Positions 41,227-47,128 of a stretch of DNA of 47,128 nucleotides are shown piece after piece. The first letter of the stretch is position 1. The number at the start of each line of letters is the position of its first letter. The notes beneath the pieces were generated by a model that saw only the letters and a list, made by a program, of their open reading frames with translations, was not told the DNA's origin and ran no database searches. The stretch is from Promethearchaeota archaeon (GTDB lineage Archaea; Asgardarchaeota; Thorarchaeia; Thorarchaeales; Thorarchaeaceae). The position numbers and the translations under genes were made by a program. Location: NCBI GenBank assembly GCA_027031765.1, contig JALVPN010000041.1, positions 1 to 47,128 of the forward strand, in the 5' to 3' direction.

Positions 41227-41445
41227 TCACTCGGACTTGGACTTCCCCTCAACGCACGCAGTCGCGACCTCTGTATCGGCAATCTGATAGTGGCTGTCAA
41301 TATACACTATAAGGTAGTGGTCCTGATGTTTCACCACAATTGGTGCCGGGAACCGTTTCACGTCCTCCATGGCATTGTCAGGGATATTCCAGTAGATAGT
41401 CTCCTTGCACACGGGGCATTGGAGCCACTTCAGGCTTTCAGTCAT
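41227..41445 (-). CDS. Small CxxC protein
   Basis: From ATG 41445 (72 residues; GTG at 41454 is an alternative) the protein has a single CPVC pair near residue 11, then FPAPIVVKHQDHYLIVYIDS, which matches a small archaeal domain with the pattern 'FP.pivv.Hg.H.livyvD'. I have seen this pattern in small archaeal proteins of unknown role, but cannot name it. One more Cys is near the C-terminus (TACVEG). A/T-rich DNA (CATTATTTAC, reverse strand) upstream may be a promoter. Confidence 0.6.
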   Translation of the reverse strand: MTESLKWLQCPVCKETIYWNIPDNAMEDVKRFPAPIVVKHQDHYLIVYIDSHYQIADTEVATACVEGKSKSE

Positions 41446-41505
41446 CAGAACCACCTGTGTATGCCGACCGGCAGCGTGTGAATCAACAATCGTAGTAAAT
41501 AATGT

Positions 41506-41890
41506 TTTCTTGAACTATGTCTGGGCCGTCTTCTTGAATATGGCTGGTCAGTTCTGGGCACTGAAGAAGAGTGCGAGAAGTGGTATCCGGAGCAGGCTAC
41601 AGAGTGCAGCAACGGGAACAGAGCTGCCATGCGGGAGAGGAATCCTGGTACCTGCTGATAGCGTCATCATCTCGGATGGTATGAAGACTCTGACTTTCCC
41701 AAGATCACTCTTTGCAAATCCCTCCCGTGGACTCTTCTACCACTATCTCCGGAAAGACATCTCAGGTCCAAGATCCGAAGGGCTCTGGTCGACCTACCAT
41801 GTTCTGAACAACCGGACTTCACACCAGAAGCCATCCATCTTGCTGCAGGTACTGATGCTGGATCAATGCTATTGCAGGACAGCTCACAAC
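41506..41890 (+). pseudogene. Possible decayed coding region
   Basis: In one frame (+1) the sequence reads as plausible protein in two blocks: LLEYGWSVLGTEEECEKWYP near the start, and GWYEDSDFPKITLCKSLP then RSKIRRALVDLPCSEQPDFT further on, with codon-like use. The blocks are separated by TGA-TAG near 41659; a short piece in frame 3 (EESWYLLIAS) bridges them, suggesting frameshifts. It ends at TGA in SQPPLDVHT. No family is recognised. The competing 235-residue track ORF in another frame looks less protein-like. Confidence 0.35.
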
Positions 41891-42191
41891 CACCGCTGGA
41901 TGTCCATACTTGATAGGACCGTAGTTGGACGTTCTCGATTCCCAAGTAGGAAGAGCAATGCACGGAGCATAGGTCAGTCCTTGGGCCCTCATCTTGTGGG
42001 TACTAGTGTCCGAACGCCTTGGATGATGTCCCGAGTATTGCAGAGTATCGTAGTTGGATTCGGTTTGTTCCCATATGGTCATTCAACTCTCCCTGACAAC
42101 TCACACAGATAGTTGCATAGCTGCGGGATACGCACGGATGCCTTGTGGGGGATAGTATAGGGGCAGCACTGATTGCTAGTATCACAGTCGT
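41891..42191. other. Intergenic, no gene seen
   Basis: About 300 bp of comparatively A/T-rich DNA without convincing ORFs. Confidence 0.35.
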
Positions 42192-42857
42192 CTATTCTGC
42201 TCCAGGTGAAACACGCCTCTGATAGTCACCAAGTATGGATTTTAGATGCAACATACCGCGCTCAGTAATCGTATCCCCACAGATGTAGTATGATGTCCTG
42301 CGTACTAGGAACGACATGCCAATGGCTAGTACTAGGAGAATGGCCCCACTACCAAGGACCGCATTGCCCAGTAGCAGGTATGCATTAGACGTGCCAAGGT
42401 AGAGCGGCACGGTGGTGTCATCGCCACGTCCAATCGCAATGTCCACAAGGCCAGAGATGATGAGGACGAGCGAGATGGACACACTCATGGGATGAGCAGC
42501 GACCGCAGCCATCCGCGATGCACAATAGCCCTCCGCAAGTATCCAGCGTCTTGCCTCTTCCAGGGCCTCATCACTTGGCCCGGGTCCGACTGCCTGTGCA
42601 ATCTTTGAGAACTTAAACGTGTCATAAGATGTGATGACCATAGACTCTGTAGTCTTCCAGAGATGGAACAGCGCTGCAAGACCCGCAAGATACGTGCCAA
42701 AGAGGAGCCAGTCCAAGTCCCCTGTGATATCCCAGTACCAGAGCCGCAGCTGTGTGAGGACTGCACTCACTGTAAACATGCCCACGACGACCCAGTACCA
42801 CCTTGCAGACCTATCAATCTCTCGTTCAATATGGGGGTTGAACCGCTTCACAGACAC
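42192..42857 (-). CDS. Membrane protein of unknown function
   Basis: This 221-residue protein has two N-terminal membrane helices (YWVVVGMFTVSAVLTQL; WLLFGTYLAGLAALFHLW), a cytoplasmic helix-rich middle (EALEEARRWILAEGYCAS), two further helices (PMSVSISLVLIISGLVDIAI; LLLGNAVLGSGAILLVLAIG) and a short tail. ATG 42857 is the natural start. Its codon use is more A/T-rich than the housekeeping genes. No family is recognised. Confidence 0.7.
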   Translation of the reverse strand: MSVKRFNPHIEREIDRSARWYWVVVGMFTVSAVLTQLRLWYWDITGDLDWLLFGTYLAGLAALFHLWKTTESMVITSYDTFKFSKIAQAVGPGPSDEALEEARRWILAEGYCASRMAAVAAHPMSVSISLVLIISGLVDIAIGRGDDTTVPLYLGTSNAYLLLGNAVLGSGAILLVLAIGMSFLVRRTSYYICGDTITERGMLHLKSILGDYQRRVSPGAE

Positions 42858-43200
42858 CTCATTGGTCGCCTTACATATAAGTACCTCGCATCACAAATGC
42901 AAGATAGACCACTGATATGGCACAAGACGCCACAGGCCGAATAGATTGATGATGTCGAACAAGTTGGGATGTGACCATTGCTGCCAGCACAGCCGCGAGT
43001 GTGCCTCTTGTTGTCCATCCCTTGGCGCAGACCCCGATTGTTCCGTGAACAGTGCGTTCTGGAACACACTCTAGTCCTGTGCAGCTCCTGCGTGGCTGTT
43101 TGCCGCCTCTGTAGACGGTCTCTCCATGCCGTACACGTAATCCAAGCGAGTTGGGGCCTGGAACACTGGAATCGCCGTTTCGAGCCACAGGAGTCAATTA
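42858..43200. other. Intergenic region
   Basis: About 340 bp without a supported gene. It leads into the palindrome before the ATPase fragment. Confidence 0.4.
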
Positions 43201-43233
43201 GTATACTCCAGAGTAAATTACTCGTGAGTATAC
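43201..43233. repeat. 33-bp near-perfect nested palindrome upstream of the ATPase fragment
   Basis: Outer arms GTATACTC and GAGTATAC and inner arms GAGTA and TACTC are symmetrical about a central AAT. Only two spacer dinucleotides (CA, GT) and the centre break symmetry. It ends 1 bp before the ATG at 43235. Position and shape fit an operator or a recombination site. Confidence 0.85.
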
Positions 43234-43234
43234 A

Positions 43235-43348
43235 ATGTTCATAGACCGGGAGGCCGACATTGGTCTCCTCGAAGAAAGACTAGGGCTCAACAAGGCTGAG
43301 TTCATAGTCCTTCATGGGAGGCGAAGAATAGGGAAGACCCCGCTATAG
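43235..43348 (+). pseudogene. 5' fragment of an archaeal-type (DUF234/arch-ATPase family) ATPase gene
   Basis: Only 37 codons remain: MFIDREADIGLLEERLGL, then FIVLHGRRRIGKTPL and TAG. The opening (F.DRE.E...LE..) and the Walker A GRRRIGKT are the hallmarks of the multi-copy archaeal ATPase family, whose proteins are normally over 400 residues. The rest of the gene is absent, so this is a truncated remnant. The ATG lies 1 bp after the palindrome. Confidence 0.8.
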
Positions 43349-43515
43349 GTGGGAATTGCAGGTAGTATCTGCAGCGGGGGCTGAAACATTCATGCCTGAT
43401 ACTGTCGAGTTGACCCCTATTCTGTCGACACTTGACACCTACCAGTCCGACTTGTTCATCACGAAGAACCGGCGCATTGCCCTGACCCATTGTGGCAATG
43501 TGTGGCTGGAAATGG

Positions 43516-43813
43516 ACTCGCTCCTCTCACACCGAGAAGCGAGCCAGCGAGGGCGAGGGTCTAAGCATGATTGCCAGACGAATGGGTAATCCCGCCACCT
43601 GCCCGCCCCTCCTCCGTCAGGAGGCTGATGGCATTGCATGCTCCGCGGGACCTGAAGGCACCCACTCTGAAGGCCCTTGTATTTGAAGAACACCGTACAC
43701 CCAGCCATCCAGTCGATTGTGCGAGAGGCTGTGACGGGTGTGCGATGAGCAACACCTCTCAGCCTGTCGGCCGTAGCCCTGATGTCGTCTATGGTCACAG
43801 CCAATCTGTGCAC
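43516..43813 (-). pseudogene. Broken threonine ammonia-lyase / serine racemase-like gene
   Basis: Reverse strand: VTIDDIRATADRLRGVAHRT and SRTIDWMAGCTVFFKYKGLQ match the N-terminus of PLP-dependent threonine dehydratases (Lys in FFK-type region). A frameshift follows; in the next frame GAFRSRGACNAISLLTEEG and ITHSSGNHA continue the family, then TAG where a Gln is expected, then TLALAGSLLGVRGA still in family. The remainder of the roughly 320-residue enzyme is missing. The 5' end lies at or just before the end of the nitroreductase gene. Confidence 0.82.
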
Positions 43814-43826
43814 CCCTCGGGGGAGA

Positions 43827-44333
43827 CTATCCTCCGTACCGCTCGTACGATACGATCTTCTCAAGTGGCTCTCTTGAGCTCTCTGCGGTCTCCGCCGGAT
43901 ATCCTACCGGGAACGCACAGACCACGCGTAGACCCCTCGGAACCCCCAGTATCTCTCTGAACCTGTTCTCCATTGGTGTGTTACGCACACCGACCCAGCA
44001 TGTACCGAGGCCGAGGGCATATGCAGCCAAGAGCATGTTCTGCATTGCGTTGTGGGGGTCACAGAGATGGTACTTCTGATGTCTTGCCGGTATGGCTAGG
44101 ACGACTATGACCACCGGTGACTCTGCCATGAACCTCCCATAGGGATGCGCCTCCGCCAGACGCCTCCGGGTCTCTGCATCTCTGATGACGATGAAGTGCC
44201 ACGGTTGCCTGTTCGATGCCGATGGGGCCCACCGGCCCGCCTCGAGGATGGCCTGTATCTTCTCGTCCTCAACGGGGGTGTCCAGATACTTGCGGATGCT
44301 CCTCCGCTCGCGGATTGCCTGCAATACGTCCAT
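43827..44333 (-). CDS. Nitroreductase-family FMN oxidoreductase
   Basis: The 168-residue protein begins with MDVLQAIRERRSIRKYLDTP, the FMN-binding RRSIRKY motif, then GRWAPSASNRQPWHFIVIRD near residue 33. The C-terminal half has MQNMLLAAYALGLGTCWVG near residue 98 and VPRGLRVVCAFPVGYPAE near residue 132, as in the family. It is a short, probably dimeric form using FMN and NAD(P)H on nitro, quinone or halogenated compounds, or in cofactor modification. Its 3' end overlaps the upstream flank of the threonine-lyase pseudogene. Confidence 0.92.
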   Translation of the reverse strand: MDVLQAIRERRSIRKYLDTPVEDEKIQAILEAGRWAPSASNRQPWHFIVIRDAETRRRLAEAHPYGRFMAESPVVIVVLAIPARHQKYHLCDPHNAMQNMLLAAYALGLGTCWVGVRNTPMENRFREILGVPRGLRVVCAFPVGYPAETAESSREPLEKIVSYERYGG

Positions 44334-44788
44334 TGCTATCGTCCCCCACGACAGTATCCGACAGAATCAATCCTCCGTTCAGGGCCACGCACCACGGCAC
44401 GTAGTCCACCCTGTCCAGTACCCATAAGGCCACCACTCCCGACAACGTCATCTTCAGATGGCACAGACCGATGGACAGAGCTCCTCCTCACAACAAGCAC
44501 ATATGAGTTGGAGTGATATGATTGTCAGACCGCTGGGTGTGGCAGGCTGTTTCGAATACTGCTGCCTTGGGCCGGTATACCGCTAACAAGACTTCCCGCC
44601 AAGATTGACCTGAGCATATGATGTCTTCCTCGCGCTGTTACACCTCTTGAGGACTCGCATCACAGTTCGGCATTCGGTTTGAAGAGGAGGGAGCGTATAG
44701 ATGTGTACTGAACATGTCCGGATGGGATTTCACCGATACCGAGCATCTATGCATGGGCGTGGGTATGACGCGACGCCATCTTCCGTGT
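44334..44788. other. Intergenic region
   Basis: The 455-bp gap has a 60-codon reverse ORF (44269-44451, MTLSGVVALWVLDRVDYVPW) that overlaps the nitroreductase and is not convincing. No RNA gene is seen. Confidence 0.35.
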
Positions 44789-45814
44789 CTAGGTCGTCTG
44801 CCTGAACGGATCCAGCTGTTCGCCTAGGGGGCCAAAGGCGGCCTCTGCAGTATCCTCCATACTCCGCGGGATGACCAGGGTCTCGTGGAGCGTGTACCCC
44901 CTTGAGGTGACGAGGTTCTTCTGAGTCCGGACTGTCCCGGGGTACTCAGCCAAGAGGAACGCGCGGACAGGGCACGGCGCCTCGTCACGGATTAGGTCGA
45001 CGACTGCCTGGAGCGTGGAGCGGTTCATCTCCTTGATGGTCGGTGAGGCGAGGCGTGTGTCAACCTCTTGCTTGGTCTCGGGCGCCTTCAGTCTTCGTAG
45101 ACCATAGACCAGCAGCGACACCCCGGTGGCCACTGCTAGAAAGAGACCCACCATGAGCCACACGTAGAATTCACTGGGCAGCGAATAGGTGGTGATGATG
45201 AGGGGGAGCAGCCTCGCTACTTCAGCGACCACCGCTGTGATCAACAGCAGGGCCACACCGGCCACCATGTGCCCTGCACCCTTTATCCCTGACATGCTTG
45301 ACTTGATTGCCGAGTACCACTGTTCTCCTCGTTCCGGGAGCAACCGCCTGATGTATGAGGCGATGGTGTCAAAACCAGTACCCGTCTGGGTCTCCGGGGG
45401 TTGGTGGCCCTCAATCCTCCCTAGTTGAGAAATGCAGTTAGTGAGCATGTCCAAGAGCTGCAGTACTGCCGACAGGCTGAGCCTGTGGATGCCTCTCACG
45501 CCCATCGACCGCGCCATCCGTCTGCCCCGATATGCGCTCCTCACAGCAGTAGTGATGGCCACAACCCATGGGGCGAGGAACACTGCCCACGACACGAGCG
45601 GCGTCGTATCTCTCACGTCCGTCATCGAGAGGACGAGGAGGGCAAGAATGCTGACTGGAAAGGCTGCCAGCACAATGCAAAGGATTCTATGAGTCGGGGC
45701 GGTCTCATCGTAGATCCATGCCCGCTCCCCACGCAGATACGCACGCAGGTTTTCCTCGCATTGTTCCATCGGTCTCAAACCCGGGTCCTCCCAGCGGACA
45801 GAGCTGTCATCCAC
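44789..45814 (-). CDS. Four-helix membrane protein of unknown function
   Basis: The 341-residue protein from GTG 45814 (ATG at 45769 is an alternative) has two N-terminal membrane helices (ILCIVLAAFPVSILALLVLS; VSWAVFLAPWVVAITTAV), a soluble stretch of about 75 residues, two more helices (HMVAGVALLLITAVVAEVAR; YVWLMVGLFLAVATGVSLLV) and a C-terminal cytoplasmic tail of about 100 residues. An A/T box (CCGTTTATTA, reverse strand, 45871-45880) is about 60 bp upstream. I recognise no family. Confidence 0.7.
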   Translation of the reverse strand: MDDSSVRWEDPGLRPMEQCEENLRAYLRGERAWIYDETAPTHRILCIVLAAFPVSILALLVLSMTDVRDTTPLVSWAVFLAPWVVAITTAVRSAYRGRRMARSMGVRGIHRLSLSAVLQLLDMLTNCISQLGRIEGHQPPETQTGTGFDTIASYIRRLLPERGEQWYSAIKSSMSGIKGAGHMVAGVALLLITAVVAEVARLLPLIITTYSLPSEFYVWLMVGLFLAVATGVSLLVYGLRRLKAPETKQEVDTRLASPTIKEMNRSTLQAVVDLIRDEAPCPVRAFLLAEYPGTVRTQKNLVTSRGYTLHETLVIPRSMEDTAEAAFGPLGEQLDPFRQTT

Positions 45815-46548
45815 TCGTCCCTGTCACCGTCAAGGGGATTACTCGGATGCCCGGACTCAGATGCAGGCACTAATAAACGGCTCTGCGCAGCTGGGGCAGC
45901 ACATTGCCCCGCTGAAACGGGCTTGTTGAGATGCGTGGGGACCACTCTGAGGACAACGATTCGTAGAGGCCAGCTCGCGCTGGTCGCCATCGGCCCGCGG
46001 ATGAGTCGGTCTGGAATCTGCTATGACCACACACCTGCATAGTGACGCGACTGCAGAGACTGGTCGTCACTATTGACAGGGACTTGCTCGTCGATAGTGG
46101 CTCCCTGAACATCACTGCCCGCAAGATTATCACCAGTCCACTGGTGGTCTTGCTGCCGTCTGTACCGCCTGCGGCCCCAACAGGCGGAGCCGGGGCCACA
46201 CACTGGCACAGTACCTTGCGGCCTGACTGTGGGTGGTACCGCCGCCTGAAATGGCAGCTCTCATCGCCATGGTCTCTGCCACCCGCAAGAAAAGAGCAGG
46301 CGCGGGTGACGAGCCACCTCCGTGGGCCCCCTCCCACTCTTCCCTCTCTCCTCTTCCTCTCTTCTCTCATTGAATCTGTTGATATGCGGTCTCCTGGGCG
46401 CTAGCGGAGTCCGACAGACTTTTCTGTGTCGTCGTCGTTCCCGAGTCCGAGAAGCCGCAGTTGGGGGCAAGACGCGTCGCCAATGCCTGGGCAGTACTAT
46501 ATAGGGGCCGAAGAGTCAGCGCCTCTGTTCGGCTTGGACTTAGCGGAG
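45815..46548. other. Gene-poor region with a polypyrimidine tract
   Basis: This 734-bp gap contains a 120-codon + strand ORF (46042-46404) with a few codon-like lines but no recognisable fold. At 46327-46369 it holds a C/T run with a single A. A TATATAGG at 46497-46504 is a likely promoter for the next gene. Confidence 0.4.
46327..46369 (+). repeat. Polypyrimidine tract (about 43 nt)
   Basis: The + strand runs as C and T only, apart from one A, in irregular CTC/TCC units. It could be a structure-prone or protein-binding stretch; no function is assigned. Confidence 0.7.
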
Positions 46549-47128
46549 ATGAGTCTCATTGTTGGAGTGGCCTGGGGTCTCCTATGGATATATGTCGCAG
46601 ACCTCATCAGTCCGTTGGTGTGGCTCATCCTTGGTCTGCTTGTCGCTGTGCTGTTCAGTCTGCTAGTCCAGCGACTCATCAGGGCGCGGTTCCGACATCC
46701 TCTCGACAATGCTGAGGTGACAGGGATTGTTCACCGTGCGGCTCAGAAGTTGGGGATTAGTGATCAGGTGGAGGTCTGGTCACGTACGTCAGACCGCCTG
46801 ATCTGCATGGCCACGCGGAACTTGGTGTTTACCGCCATCCTGCTGTCTGACACCGCAGTGCAAGATATGATCCGGGACCCAGAGAATGCTGAGGTCGTGG
46901 TGGCGTACAAGCTGGCGAGTGCCTATCACTCCAGCCCGGTCAGAAGAGTTGTAGTATCGGTGGGGGCATTCTTTGTGGGCCTCCTCTTCGAGTCCCACTT
47001 CCTTTCGGGTGTCATCTCAGACATATTGTCAATGCTTGGACTCGTTTCCATAGCAGTGTTGCTGGTTGCAACTCTGCTGCTCGTTGCTCTCATACTCATC
47101 CTATCTGCTCGACGGAGCTACCGTGACA
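46549..47128 (+). CDS. Membrane protein related to M48-type peptidases, lacking HExxH (3' end outside window)
   Basis: The frame is open to the window end and missing from the ORF track. ATG 46549 follows TATATAGG by about 45 bp; an in-frame ATG at 46483 would precede that box. Residues 1-45 hold two membrane helices (LIVGVAWGLLWIYVADLI; VWLILGLLVAVLFSLLV). Residues about 50-120 resemble the region before the active site of M48 peptidases: AAQKLGISDQVEVWSRTSDR, LVFTAILLSDTAVQDMI, ENAEVVVAYKLASAYHSS. The position where M48 enzymes have HELGH reads YKLAS, so it looks inactive. Two further helices follow. The relationship is tentative. Confidence 0.5.
   Translation, partial: MSLIVGVAWGLLWIYVADLISPLVWLILGLLVAVLFSLLVQRLIRARFRHPLDNAEVTGIVHRAAQKLGISDQVEVWSRTSDRLICMATRNLVFTAILLSDTAVQDMIRDPENAEVVVAYKLASAYHSSPVRRVVVSVGAFFVGLLFESHFLSGVISDILSMLGLVSIAVLLVATLLLVALILILSARRSYRD

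Noticed and set aside
41405-42112. 235-codon + ORF from the track, once considered a transposase remnant
   Set aside because: The translation has no transposase motif and covers several frames with better coding look; treated as shadow of a decayed region.
42192-42240. Candidate CRISPR or terminal repeats in the A/T-rich accessory zone
   Set aside because: No repeated unit with spacers and no cas gene was found; the only strong repeat is the palindrome at 43201.
46042-46404. 120-codon ORF starting VTRLQRLVVTIDRDLL
   Set aside because: Only the first 40 codons look coding, the rest follows the polypyrimidine tract, and no fold or promoter supports it.

Overview
The window is archaeal chromosomal DNA, GC-rich and densely coded on both strands. 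The informational genes are archaeal: class I lysyl-tRNA synthetase, archaeal CCA-adding enzyme, aIF5A, NOB1, TrmY, a PAC2-family protein and two genes for ribosomal proteins shared with eukaryotes (eL13, eS26). From general knowledge, eL13 plus eS26 points to the TACK/Asgard side rather than most euryarchaeal groups. Roadblock-fold and V4R/TRAPP-fold proteins side by side with a large SNAP-like TPR protein fit an Asgard archaeon best. This placement is inference; no phylogeny was run. Several genes look leaderless, with an A/T box related to TTTAAGT or TTATTA about 25-40 bp before the start codon.

Layout. (1) 1-7.3 kb holds a metal-uptake block: a possible ECF S component, hypB, convergent TraB, a small winged-helix protein, mfnA (reverse), tRNA-His(GTG) with an insertion in its D-loop, then nikR divergent from cbiM-cbiN-cbiQ-cbiO. 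This reads as nickel uptake, sensing and delivery for a nickel enzyme such as NiFe hydrogenase. (2) 7.4-22.1 kb is core housekeeping: tRNA-Leu(CAG), an Lrp/AsnC regulator, aIF5A, NAD kinase, NOB1, YjbQ, a 607-residue TPR protein, two redox enzymes (Gfo/Idh/MocA and FAD-dependent), a low-molecular-weight phosphatase, a lone 2-oxoacid:ferredoxin oxidoreductase gamma subunit, a PAC2-family protein, an aminotransferase, glutamine synthetase and DUF72. (3) 22.6-32.2 kb is the most distinctive part. After eL13 lies a decayed copy of a two-gene module (roadblock-winged-helix protein followed by a V4R/TRAPP-like protein), then two membrane-protein genes, then an intact version of the module with a second V4R protein. 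A membrane-anchored winged-helix regulator and an FtsX/MacB-type ABC exporter follow. (4) 32.2-41.4 kb returns to housekeeping: lysS, a CDP-alcohol phosphatidyltransferase, eS26-trmY-padR, a histone-deacetylase-family hydrolase, cca, NUDIX, a UPF0282 metallo-beta-lactamase-fold protein and small unknowns. (5) 41.4-47.1 kb is gene-poor and partly decayed: remnants of an archaeal ATPase gene next to a 33-bp near-perfect palindrome, a broken threonine ammonia-lyase gene, a nitroreductase and three membrane proteins, the last running off the window.

The leading candidate for something less described is the tandem roadblock-WH / V4R-TRAPP locus, where an intact set lies beside a freshly decayed paralogous set and next to membrane proteins, a membrane-tethered regulator and an exporter. 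The D-loop insertion in tRNA-His is the clearest unusual RNA feature.
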